Shown here: positions 11,391-20,000 of the stretch, in pieces | How the letters are laid out: every line of letters begins with the position of its first letter | Numbering within the stretch: position 1 is the first letter of the stretch | Origin: Glandiceps talaboti | Taxonomy: Eukaryota; Hemichordata; Enteropneusta; Spengelidae | Reading direction: 5' to 3' | Assembly: GCF_964340395.1 (NCBI RefSeq) | Contig: NC_135570.1 | Coordinates: 1,610,001-1,630,000, forward strand | DNA length: 20,000 nucleotides | Translations under genes and position numbers: made by a program | Notes under the pieces: model-generated | The model's input: only the letters and a program-made list of their open reading frames with translations | What the model was told of the DNA's origin: nothing | Databases searched by the model: none

Positions 11391-12409
11391 ATGTGTGAAT
11401 ATGCTATACACAGTACATGTAATGCAGATTTTAGCGTAATATTCAGTCCTGAAAGCACAACACGCTATGAGTAAAACATTAAATTGATTTACTGCAAAAA
11501 ATATTTAGAAAATAATGCAATGCATCGAAAAAAAATTGTTGAAATCGAACTAGATGAAAATTTAATTATGAAATAATTGGTACTTCTGAAATAATAAAAT
11601 TAGTTTGCTCTGAATTTTAGATGAATTAATATTAGTCTTGTGTTGAATTGACTCTGACCATGTGTTTAATATTTCCAAAAGTACTGAATCACTGTTCGAA
11701 TGTTTGTATTAATGCATTCTATTTATGTACAATTTGGGGACTGAAAATATGAAGACAAATTACAAACAATGGTAAGAAATACACTAAATTTTAAACAGTC
11801 TAACGACACATTATTCTAAATACATACTTTAGAATATTCAGCTGGCATGTATAATGAACTTTTAGCCGTTAGCTTTCAATTACACATCATGGGTATACTA
11901 CAACACCAAGGACAATTTGATAAAGTTATTATGAGACATGGCATCACGTGGAGTTTGAACATGATACAGCTAAAATTATGTAGGCTTGGTGTTTCACTCA
12001 TGCAACATGATAAGTATTACACGCTCTCAGACAAATTCTACTGCAATAGAAACAATTACATTGAAATGTTGTCAAGTTAAAATGTTGAATATCAGTTAGA
12101 AAATATACAATCGCAGCCCAAAACTCATCAAGTCCATTTGTAATTTGTCATTAGAATCCTGTTTTTACTGCACTGTGAACGAATAGCAATGCTTATCACT
12201 GTTCAATGTGATTGGGCAAAGGATCCTGCTGTGTTTATTGTGTCTCTGTTATTGTTAGTCTAGAGTCGAAATATGTCTATCTATCGTAGTGTCCCATGAG
12301 TGAAACACCAAGCCTACATCATTTTAGCTGTAAAGACAACGAAACAACAATCATACATTCAGAGCTTTCAGATATCCTGAATGGTCCTGTAGCAAAAGAC
12401 AGTATTTAC
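11391..12409. other. non-coding stretch; no gene seen
   Basis: Very AT-rich. A frame at 11847-12080 has no recognisable domain and is probably a chance opening. The last part, from about 12360, becomes less AT-rich on approaching the candidate exon. Confidence 0.55.
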
Positions 12410-12532
12410 CCAAGGCGGTCACGAAGATAAACGATGGAAAAATTGGTTGTCGGATACCAATTGCGTCACTTCCTTGGAAGATTTCCGAAAAGTGACGAAG
12501 TACACGTAGGTAGTCCGAGATCAAAGTGTCAG
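12410..12532 (-). CDS. weak candidate internal exon (41 codons)
   Basis: I do not recognise the peptide. On the minus strand a stop-free stretch ends at a plausible donor (CTTGG|GTAAAT) and can begin after AAAG at about 12533. This gives a 123-bp exon with phase 1 at both ends, so it could be included or skipped without changing frame. The conceptual peptide contains SDYLRVLRHFSEIFQGSDAI and a hydrophobic end (PIFPSFIFVTAL). The DNA is noticeably richer in GC and CpG than its flanks, like the two better-supported exons. Against it, the acceptor has little pyrimidine tract and an open stretch of about 45 codons is expected by chance somewhere in 20 kb. If real, it could be an intronic exon joining the two ends, or a separate gene. 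Confidence 0.2.
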
Positions 12533-12707
12533 CTTTAATGTTGTCAACGATTCATAAACTTATATCAAAACTGTTCTTCTATGAAATAATAATATGAATA
12601 CTTTCAAGGATAATGATTACGTTTGTTTTGTAATAACAGTCGTACGTACAATTAAATTGAATGTCAATGCCTCTCGGCATCTTGATGTTATTACAAATCT
12701 GATGCAT

Positions 12708-12722
12708 CAACAACAACAACAA
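12708..12722 (+). repeat. (CAA)5 trinucleotide tract
   Basis: Five perfect CAA units in non-coding DNA. Confidence 0.85.
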
Positions 12723-12820
12723 TGTTACATTACACATTTCAATATTCTCTTATTTTGTACTGAATTTTAAATTAACACCAAATTCAACCCTGCATAAAAT
12801 GACGCTTTAACTAACTAAAG

Positions 12821-12828
12821 TGACGTCA
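12821..12828. promoter_or_regulatory. CRE-like palindrome TGACGTCA
   Basis: A perfect 8-bp cAMP-response-element consensus (CREB/ATF type). It is about 290 bp upstream, in minus-strand terms, of the weak candidate exon at 12410-12532. There is no other evidence of a promoter. Confidence 0.3.
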
Positions 12829-13689
12829 GACTAATCGACTGATTGTGACAAGGGGAATGCTCGCACTTACAACAAAACGATGAAAAGCTATCGACTCCAT
12901 ACGGAAAGATACTACAACATAATCAATTTAGTGCTAGATTGCTCCCGACGGTATTAGCGTTTTATGATACGTGCAATTGTCTAAATCAAAGATAAATAAT
13001 GACACTTGGAAACCCGATTATAATTGTGTAATTGTAACCTCAATTAGCTGACCTTAAATCACAGTACAATGCTTCTATATTTCATACATATGAATTCTTA
13101 TTGATTTTCATATTTGTATTCTTTGGATAATACACTCAACAAATCACAGTCAATTGTTACTGCAGTGATTACTCTAACTTACCGTATTTGTATTAAATGA
13201 ATTCGGTGCGATATCCAAGCTACACAAAACGTCAAATACAAATTTCTTATTCCAAGGAAAGCGTTGTCACCATGTTAACGATTTGTAATCCAAACCAGTG
13301 TGCAGTTAGTATGCTGTGACGAAATGACTTGGAGATTCCGTCTTCTCAAATAGATTCACTGCAGCGTCTAAGGTGTAAGCAACAACGAGCATTATCCATA
13401 TTTGGGGTCAAAGTTCACGATACACTCTTTTCACAAACACTTAATTCCTTGGTCACAATGTGTTGAACAGATAATGGTGTGTGATTTTGAACCGTTTGTG
13501 TATATTCCAGCATACTACACGTACTAAGTATTGCTAGTAAGATCGAGACAATTTATCACTTTGTCCGTAGGAAATACAAGAACATTAATCACGATACAGT
13601 TGAGACAATGTATTTTCCAAATGGATCGTGTCAATATTTCGTCTGTCGTTTCGCTTTCTTTTTCAATCGCCAGGGTAATGGCAATGACA

Positions 13690-13713
13690 TCTCCATGGTG
13701 ATCTCCATGGTGA
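13690..13713 (+). repeat. 12-bp perfect tandem duplication
   Basis: TCTCCATGGTGA occurs twice in direct succession, giving two CCATGG sites. It is probably replication slippage. Confidence 0.8.
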
Positions 13714-14144
13714 TCTGAACTCATTCAAATATTCAGAATCATAAGAACTGATAACGGTTGCTAGGATACCATACCAATGCCAAATAAAAATGAGGACCAT
13801 TTCATCATCCATTTATTCTGTTTATAAAGATGAATACTAGGCATCTTTTTATCTCTAGTTGAAATAGTATAAATTGAAATTTTATATTCATGGGTTGGCT
13901 CAACTTAAAGTCTGCGATTTGATAAATGGGTGTTACTTTGAATGACTGGTATTGTATAATCTGGTTACAATATTTGCCTATGACTATTACAATATATTAC
14001 TTTCAAAGGCGATTTCTCAGACGCTTGCTCACAATTTTTATGTGCTTCCAGAATAATGGCAACGACAGAATGTAAGTACTTTTGTATCAAAACATAAATA
14101 GCTTTATACAACTGTCGAACCAACTGCTCTCCTAAGACAATGTG

Positions 14145-14170
14145 CCCCACCCCTCCACCCCTCCACCCCC
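14145..14170 (+). repeat. C-rich 8-bp-period repeat
   Basis: About three copies of CCACCCCT ending in a C-run. The complementary strand is G-rich. Confidence 0.7.
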
Positions 14171-14376
14171 ACGACTGTTTCATCTATTTATCAATTACTA
14201 GCAAATCGCATAAGATTGCTTTTTGTCAGTTTATACAGGCATATCATGTGGATATTCAATCAATATGACAAAGAGTAGTATTCATGATCCTATGACTAGT
14301 AAAGGGTCTTGAAATAAATCTAATAACTCCAATTTCTTTTATAAGTTTTGAAAGCATTTCATAAGAGACCCTCGAT

Positions 14377-14396
14377 ACAGACAGACAGACAGACAG
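14377..14396 (+). repeat. short (ACAG)5 tract
   Basis: Five perfect tetranucleotide units. The same motif appears in the longer arrays at 5661-5703 and 18607-18668. Confidence 0.9.
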
Positions 14397-14805
14397 TTTT
14401 TAATCTAAATATAGTAAATATGTTCAAAATATATCTATAATTCAAAGCAATCATATTCGAAAGGGGACTCATTCTTAGATATTGACATTGGTGGCGGTAG
14501 TCATAAAATATCTACTATGCCATGTATGCCAAGTAAAAGCTTACGTGAAAGATGTGGAAGCTTTGGTAAATTTGATTTTCCAGACGTTTTTACATATTAG
14601 GAATTAAACATGGATATAATGTACTTTGATAACTTAAGTCAGTTGTAATACGGGAGATTGGTACTGTCAATGTGACCTGTCTGCTCCTTAATGATAAGTA
14701 ACACCCTGCAAGATCGAATAATACAGTAATCTTAAATATAGTCAGTTTACTTTCGTTGTGTTCTCAAACCTGAAGTTAGACACAACAACATGTTTGATCT
14801 CATTT

Positions 14806-14887
14806 GACACTCCATACTCATTGGTTCTTATCGATCACATGGTACTGACACTCCACTCTCATTGGTTTTTGTCGATCACATGGTGAC
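14806..14887 (+). repeat. 41-bp tandem duplication
   Basis: Two copies start at 14806 and 14847, each beginning GACACTCCA and containing CTCATTGGTT and CGATCACATGGT. They differ at several positions, so this is older than the 44-bp repeat at 8963. Confidence 0.85.
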
Positions 14888-15589
14888 GCTATCGAATTTA
14901 TCTCAAAACAGGCATACATTTCAAAACCCAATCTTTAAAGTAAAATATGTTATAAAATACTAGGCGTGAGGGGAGACAATAGTCAAACTGCCCACATGGT
15001 TTGACTATAGGCTATAGTTCATGTCATTTTTCGATTGATCGTTTATTATGTTTATCACCAATGTTGGTCAAGTGTTGTTGTCCGTTGATTTCCACTCCCT
15101 TGGAGGTGATAAACTCCGACGTCATTGAGATCGCCCTTGTCTAAATCAAAGATATTTACATATATGAGTCACTTTATACTTTGTCATTGGACGGTTTCTC
15201 ATTAACAATCGAAATCCAGATAGTCTTGTCATTCCTAGTGTAAAACCTGTGGGGTAAGTGTGCGAAGACCTCTCCCTGTCAAACTATATCACAGTCTTGT
15301 TGCCAAACAATGGTAGTTTTCCCATGAGTCATCGGCAGACAGAAAAACAAACTAAATTAAAATGTATGTCATTACTCTGGGTATCGAAACTGACGATAAC
15401 GCTGCATGGACTTGAAACTCTAGCAATGTACGTCACACGTACACACACAAAAGAAACAATGTTAATGATTATTGGTTTATGTTTATTTACTGTCAACACA
15501 ATGTTAGTACGGTATGTAGCACTCTGTGGTCAGTATACCCCAAACAGTACTAGTGTGTTTATTTCCTTGTCCATTTCACATTCATGTGT

Positions 15590-15603
15590 GGTACCATGGT
15601 AAC
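15590..15603. promoter_or_regulatory. RFX X-box-like motif, one mismatch
   Basis: GGTACCATGGTAAC differs by one base from the symmetric X-box GTTACCATGGTAAC bound by RFX factors. A second X-box-like word lies about 150 bp away. Confidence 0.35.
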
Positions 15604-15751
15604 AACAATAGGAAATCACTGTCAATCGACATCCACAGATAAAGTAAAAAATTGTCGAAGTATGTCGAAGTATATTTACATGTTTTCTATTTTATATTTG
15701 TCGATCTGGACTGCTTATAAGCAAGTTCTATTCGTGATCGCGTCAGCGTTT

Positions 15752-15765
15752 GTTGCTATGGTAAC
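15752..15765. promoter_or_regulatory. RFX X-box-like motif
   Basis: GTTGCTATGGTAAC fits the X-box pattern of two inverted half sites (GTTGC and GTAAC) with a short spacer. RFX factors typically drive ciliary genes in animals. No adjacent gene was found, so the target is unknown. Confidence 0.4.
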
Positions 15766-17175
15766 ATGCAAATAAATAGTAAATCTATCTATTAGCTGAC
15801 TAGCTCATGAACGTGCAATGACAACCAAATGCCATAGGTGTGTAGATAATTAGCGTGATATCAAAAATAGCTTAACGAGTACAGCGTACAGAGTAACAAG
15901 ACCCACGAGACCAACACACTGATATGCTGTATTGAAACATTAATTTCGAGTCAGGTTACACATATCAATCAGTTCAGATCAAAGTAAATGTGTAATAAAT
16001 TATATTAAAAAATTGTAACTTTTCTTGACAAGTGTTCAAGTATTTACATAAACTATTGAACTATCGAGATAAGTCATCTGCTTATGTAATGTTATGTGTG
16101 AAGTGTATCTCAGAGGTGGACATTTATGTACATGTTTCATTGAAATAATAGCAAGATACACATAGTTCATTTCTTGTTCTATAGAGTATGTTTGAACTCT
16201 AGCAATGTTGAAATATTGTGAAAAATGTAGACATGCATACAAACATGTGGGCATTCCATTGTACAATGAAACTTATTTTCATTTTTTCCTCGTTGCAATT
16301 TTTATTTTCAGTTCAAGTGCATTGTATGATTTACAGTTTTACATGTAGTTCACAAATGAAGCAATGTAGGTTTATGTATGCATCTGGATAGTTTAGATAC
16401 CACAATGTGATACATGCCAACGAGATCAACAGTAGCACATGTACATTGTAAAATACTTTTTTTTTCTGAATTCATGTAAGTTTATTGTTACATGTGTTGC
16501 CCATCATAAGTTCAATCCTCAACACTTCTGATGAACACAACCGTGACACTGTTGAGATTACAATATCCATGTATTTTATACCAGATGCTGCCATTGGTGT
16601 TTGGGACCGTTAAAAGTATGCTGAAAATGCTTCATATATCAAAATCAAGTTCAACAATACACATGACATGTAGTGACATACTAGGGGACTGTCAATTGAC
16701 TTTGCATGTACATGTACATTGCCACTACTAGTAACAAGTAGCAATGACAATTTACCATATCTTTGCCATTTATCTACTGCCTGACTTCTCATGAGTGTTA
16801 GTGTCTCGTTTTTATTTTTTTTCTTATAATACCAATGCTAATAAAAAATATCATAGATTCTGTTAATTTTTTTAGAGACTGTCAGCTATTTTTGAAAGAG
16901 CAGTGAAGTTATGAGACCAAATTATTTATTTTTGGGTCCTCTGTGTCACACTGAGTTGAAAAGTGTATAGTAATATTAGACAAAGAGAAGTCACATTCGA
17001 CCGAGGGCATGGCCAAGTGTCATCTGGTATAGCCATAAAACCAAAATTGATAGTTTATGTAGCGAGAATTACATGATCCAAGAGCAACAAATTAATAAGT
17101 GGAACAAACTTGTAGGATTCAGTCAGGTGATGGTAAAGCTCCACATTGGAAATCGAAAACTAATCAAGGTCTACA

Positions 17176-17203
17176 TTTAGCCGAACTAATTTAGCCGAAC
17201 TAC
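17176..17203 (+). repeat. 14-bp tandem duplication
   Basis: TTTAGCCGAACTA occurs twice in direct succession with a 14-bp period. Confidence 0.8.
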
Positions 17204-17960
17204 TTGACAATGTATAGATTTCTGACAACGAGATATTAGATTACGTAGAAATGTTACTCCGTAGTGGAACAAAGATGTTGTAAAGGAGTTTAAGGTTGAT
17301 ACTTTACGATGGTCTCTAATTAAGTTACCAAATAGTCATGTCTTGCCATTAATAGTTCACCGAGACAAAAATACGTATGTAAAGTAAAGGTGCATACTTT
17401 ACTTATTTTGGAGGGAACGGTACTGGTTCGATGAAAATTTTATTATGCATTCTCTGTAAAAACCTGGACATTTACCAAAAATGTGGAAACATTTGCAGTA
17501 AAAACTGTTCCTTTGGTCTAAGATAGATGTGACATCAATTTGAAAGCTAACGCCATGACTTGTTTGCCTTGAATCGTGATATAATGTTTAACTAATTAGG
17601 TTTTAACATTAATGAAGACACGAGAGGATCTCTGAAGACTCCTCCTGTAATGAAATGAAACCAACGGCATTTCTTTAGTAAGTACATGCTGCTTCAATAA
17701 TTAATATTACAAGTGAAACAGACAAGTTGTGGGAAGTGTTAATTATCGAATATTTTATTTGAATACTATATAATGTTACATTAGTGGGTTCTTTAAGTTT
17801 AATACAAATAACAAACAACAAATACAACTTTAAGAGATGTCTCTGGAAATAATTCAATTGAAATGATGTTTTTAAAGCCATTTACATTGTTTATGTACTA
17901 GTTTGAAACCGTACAATGTGAAAACAATACAAGTCCTCGTGTTATTATGAAGCAGTTAGA
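17204..17960. other. non-coding stretch; no gene seen
   Basis: AT-rich. The minus-strand frame at 17675-17881 is hydrophobic but without splice or domain support. Confidence 0.55.
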
Positions 17961-17978
17961 TTATCCCTAGCGGGATAA
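17961..17978. repeat. hairpin at the left edge of the 40-bp array
   Basis: TTATCCC, a four-base loop (TAGC) and GGGATAA form a perfect inverted repeat. It joins one inverted copy of the array's core word to the first direct copy. Confidence 0.8.
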
Positions 17979-18250
17979 ACGCTTACCTCTATTGGGATAA
18001 TTAGCACCATCGGGATAAACACTTACCACGATCGGGATAATTAACACGATCGGGATAAATGCTTACCTCGATCGGGATAATTAACACAATCGGGATAAAT
18101 GCTTACCTCGATCGGGATAATTAGCAGCATCGGGATAAATGCTTACCTCGATCGGGATAATTAGCACCATCGGGATAAACACTTACCTCGATCGGGATAA
18201 TTAGCACCATCGGGATAAACACTTACCTCGATCGGGATAATTAACACGAG
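17971..18250 (+). repeat. 40-bp dimeric minisatellite, seven copies
   Basis: Units start at 17971 and every 40 bp. Each is a dimer of a 22-bp half (CGGGATAAAC followed by ACTTACCTCGAT) and an 18-bp half (CGGGATAATTAGCACCAT), both beginning with CGGGATAA. Copies 3-5 share AAATGCTT while copies 2, 6 and 7 share AAACACTT, which indicates local spreading of variants. Most copies keep several CpG sites. The last copy decays into CAGGATAG at about 18250. Confidence 0.97.
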
Positions 18251-18605
18251 CAGGATAGTGTTTTTGTATCCCAAACGAGAAAAATGAGTTTTGAACGCTG
18301 TGGTGCATGTAACTACGACAGAGTGCATATTGAAACAGTCTAAGTTATGCTTTATACTCTCAAATAGCTACACAAAAACAATGGTACAATTTAAGGGTTT
18401 TTAATTATTTATCCCAATTATCCTGATCGCCAACTTTCCTGACTGATCATACGTTTACACAGCGTACATAGTCTAATAGTTCCAGAATCACAAAATACAG
18501 AATTGTATATAACACTTTACACTTAGGTAGCAGATATGTTTAATGCTTTATATAAATCTGAAGTGGCAAAGCAAAAATACTTAGTAATTAATAAGCGAGA
18601 GAGAC

Positions 18606-18606
<1 letters not shown>
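18251..18606. other. non-coding stretch with an inverted relic of the 40-bp array
   Basis: No gene is seen. At 18408-18429 the sequence TTTATCCCAATTATCCTGAT then CG is, on the minus strand, a degraded copy of the array unit (CG, ATCAGGATAATTGGGATAAA). The array is therefore bracketed by inverted-orientation copies on both sides. Confidence 0.6.

Positions 18607-18668
<62 letters not shown>
18607..18668 (+). repeat. (CAGA)n microsatellite, 62 bp
   Basis: A perfect tetranucleotide array of about 15 units. A short frame through it (Asp-Arg-Gln-Thr repeats) is an artefact. Confidence 0.97.
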
Positions 18669-19057
18669 TCAATTTTCATAGAATAGTCGTATTATTCTTG
18701 AGTATCCATTTGAAAACATGTAATGTTGTACAATTGTCCTTCATTTGTTTTCATTTTGTCAATGCATTCATTTAGGAATGCACATGTTGGCCTTTTCAAG
18801 CAGTAGCCATATACATATAATAATAGTTTCTATTTAGCACTTTCCCCTCTCCCTGGTCTTGATCTTACTGAATTCCCAGGGGAATATACAATGCATTACT
18901 TACAGCCTATATGACCACATGGGATTGATCTTCACACTGCAACCCGATCACAAATACCAAGAACTAACTAACGGTTAACCTACTTGTATAAAGGGAACGA
19001 GCAGAATTTGCGGCAAAGGGTAAAGGAGGAGGAAATGGAAGGGGCATGAAAAAATGT

Positions 19058-19083
19058 GGGGGGGGGAGTGAAAGGGGGGGGGG
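19058..19083 (+). repeat. G9 and G10 runs
   Basis: Nine G (19058-19066) and ten G (19074-19083) are separated by seven bases, preceded by GGAGGAGGAAATGG-type purine-rich DNA. The runs could form a G-quadruplex on the plus strand. Length is likely variable. Confidence 0.85.
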
Positions 19084-19124
19084 CTTGGAATTCAAATTCA
19101 TTTTTGGCGGTACATGGTTATGTC

Positions 19125-19138
19125 GTTACCATGGTGAC
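19125..19138. promoter_or_regulatory. RFX X-box-like motif, one mismatch
   Basis: GTTACCATGGTGAC is one base from the symmetric X-box consensus. It lies just beyond the stop of the right-hand gene, in its 3' flank. Confidence 0.3.
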
Positions 19139-19184
19139 TGGAAATATATAACATGGACCATCATCTCAAACATATGAATGTACA

Positions 19185-19190
19185 TTTAAT
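19185..19190 (-). terminator. possible poly(A) signal ATTAAA
   Basis: ATTAAA on the minus strand, about 60 bases downstream of the TAA at 19251-19253. It is a common variant signal, but hexamers like this are frequent in AT-rich DNA. Confidence 0.3.
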
Positions 19191-19250
19191 AGTAATCGGC
19201 TATACGATTCCCACTGACTAATATCAGCCAAATCTTAGAGTATTATGATT

Positions 19251-19873
19251 TTACATACATAGAGGCACTGGTGGATTTCTTGGTGGTAATGGAGGTGGTT
19301 TAACATCTTTACTTAAAGTCAGATGAGTTGTCTGGGAAGAATGCCTATTTCGTTGTCGTAGAGTTGAACAGGACCTCCGTGTTGGCCTCTTGATTGGAAG
19401 AGTTTGGAGTGAATGTAAGCTATGGAATTCTTGGGAGCAAGGCACTGTTGCTATGGCAACACATTTATCAATTCGTTTCGCAAAATGACTGACTTGAGAG
19501 CTTCCCCGTGATTCCGAGAAACTTGTACATCTATCCGGAACGTTAACTTCCCAAACCGAAATATAGGCATCCCGCTCGCTATCAGCATCATACACTGAAC
19601 TGACGTTATCAACTGAATTCGTCGTCGTACTTTGTGATCTCCTTGAGTGAGAGCACGAAGAATGAAGGTAATCTCTGTCTAGTAAAATCGGCTGGGATTG
19701 TTCAACTCGGTCGCTTTTATAACGCAGTGTGTTTGGAGAACCCACTGTCATCGCTCGGGGTCGTGGTATTTCCAGTCGGACATTCTTCAGCGGTGATAAC
19801 TTCACCCTGTCTCGTTTGCTGGTAAATTCAGAGGGTGCGATACTACATACCTCCTTACGTAGACTGGTGGAAC
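19251..19873 (-). CDS. last coding exon of an unidentified protein, Ser/Arg-rich tail with SH3-binding motif (5' partial)
   Basis: Family not recognised. The minus-strand frame runs from a strong acceptor (pyrimidine-rich TTTTATCTTTAG, AG at 19874-19875) through about 206 codons to TAA at 19251-19253. The exon starts with two bases completing a split codon (phase 1). No ATG opens the block; the open frame continues upstream only into AT-rich repeat, so the protein must start beyond the window. The peptide is rich in Ser, Arg and Thr and probably disordered, with basic phosphosite-like words (RRSQS, RRSCS). It ends in a proline-rich stretch, KPPPLPPRNPPVPL, at about 191-204; PPLPPR fits the class II SH3 ligand PxxPxR. 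Such tails are common in signalling and cytoskeletal adaptors, so a cytoplasmic regulatory C-terminus is inferred. A GTATGT overlapping the stop could act as an alternative donor (phase 1), in which case the exon is internal. Confidence 0.7.
19447..19460. promoter_or_regulatory. RFX X-box-like motif inside coding exon
   Basis: GTTGCTATGGCAAC is a near-perfect X-box with inverted half sites GTTGC/GCAAC. On the minus strand it encodes VAIAT within the right-hand exon. It may be a chance result of codon use. Confidence 0.3.
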
Positions 19874-19904
19874 CTAAAGATAAAACGGGGCAATCTAAAA
19901 CACT

Positions 19905-19960
19905 TTCTACGTTCTGTGTTCTACATTCTATGTTCTATGTTTTATGTTCTATGTTCTGTA
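19905..19960 (+). repeat. degenerate TTCTATG-type short tandem repeat
   Basis: Seven- to ten-base units such as TGTTCTA and ATGTTTT recur through the segment. It lies immediately upstream, in minus-strand terms, of the acceptor region of the right-hand exon, inside the presumed intron. Confidence 0.7.
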
Positions 19961-20000
19961 TCACAAAAGTTGTATATTCACAATAAAAATATAAAATTAT

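Larger units (their letters stand above)
12533..13689. other. non-coding stretch; no gene seen
   Basis: AT-rich. It holds a (CAA)5 tract at 12708-12722 and a perfect CRE palindrome at 12821-12828. The minus-strand frame at 13524-13724 has no recognisable domain; its His/Gly/Asp start comes from the small 12-bp duplication. Confidence 0.55.
13714..14805. other. non-coding stretch with minor simple repeats; no gene seen
   Basis: AT-rich. It has a pyrimidine-rich CCACCCCT-type repeat at 14145-14170 and a short (CAGA) tract at 14377-14396. The minus-strand frame at 13965-14183 starts in the C/G-rich repeat and has no domain. Confidence 0.55.
14888..17175. other. non-coding stretch; no gene seen
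   Basis: About 2.3 kb. Frames at 15258-15602 and 15584-15775 have no domain, and the first starts with GTG rather than ATG. The stretch holds two RFX-like X-boxes (15590-15603 and 15752-15765), a 10-bp tandem duplication at 15654-15673 (GTCGAAGTAT twice), a cluster of ACATGT words at 16130-16715 and two perfect palindromes at 16691-16700 and 16707-16718. Confidence 0.5.
18669..19250. other. non-coding stretch; probable 3' flank of the right-hand gene
   Basis: No gene is seen. It has an inverted pair CCCTGG/CCAGGG around 18851-18881, two long G-runs at 19058-19083 and an X-box-like word at 19125-19138. ATTAAA on the minus strand at 19185-19190 is about 60 bases after the stop at 19251 and could be a poly(A) signal, giving a very short 3' UTR. 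Confidence 0.5.

Noticed and set aside
11017-11439. Nine-residue repeat proteins on both strands
   Set aside because: The 27-bp minisatellite is stop-free by chance. Both strands being open equally argues against coding, and no splice signals or unique sequence support it.
15258-15775. Two plus-strand frames with hydrophobic parts
   Set aside because: The first begins with GTG, neither has a recognisable domain, and the composition matches the surrounding non-coding DNA.
19634-19986. Plus-strand open frames opposite the right-hand exon
   Set aside because: Shadows of the minus-strand exon, with no domain and no sensible start context.

Overview
This looks like nuclear DNA from an animal, most likely an invertebrate; I cannot name the phylum. 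Supporting signs are AT-rich DNA, very low coding density, coding blocks bounded by GT/AG splice signals with matching phases, many microsatellites (GA, CAGA, AT, CA) and minisatellites, and no operon-like packing. I see no bacterial, plasmid, viral or CRISPR features.

Two coding blocks are well supported, both on the minus strand at opposite ends of the window. At the right, 19251-19873 is the probable last exon of a gene that enters from beyond the window. It has a strong splice acceptor, about 206 codons, and a Ser/Arg-rich tail ending in an SH3-type proline motif and a stop. At the left, 1055-1595 is the probable first coding exon of another gene: about 180 codons, disordered and acidic/Pro-Ser-rich, ending in a consensus splice donor. 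A phase-compatible continuation may lie at 1-121. A third, much weaker candidate exon is at 12410-12532. None of these proteins could be assigned to a family.

The roughly 17 kb between the two blocks has no convincing gene. It holds a compound GA/CAGA microsatellite (5553-5703), a 44-bp tandem repeat (8963-9066), a possible 309-bp MITE-like element with short inverted ends (9425-9733), a 163-bp AT tract (10821-10983), a 27-bp minisatellite (11133-11390), a 41-bp duplication (14806-14887), a 40-bp minisatellite with inverted copies on both sides (17961-18429), a CAGA array (18607-18668) and G-runs (19058-19083). Possible regulatory words stand out from the background: three ATCACGTGAT palindromes, a group of RFX-like X-boxes, an E2F-like trio, one CRE palindrome, one DR1 and a cluster of ACATGT words.

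The simplest layout is two genes in the same orientation. The right-hand gene ends near 19.2 kb. The left-hand gene starts near 1.6 kb, and its promoter would lie somewhere at higher coordinates. An alternative is one gene with a very long intron in which the right-hand stop is an alternative end. I found no clearly new biological system. The most distinctive items are the 40-bp dimeric array with inverted flanks, the repeated E-box palindromes and X-boxes, and the two unassigned exons.
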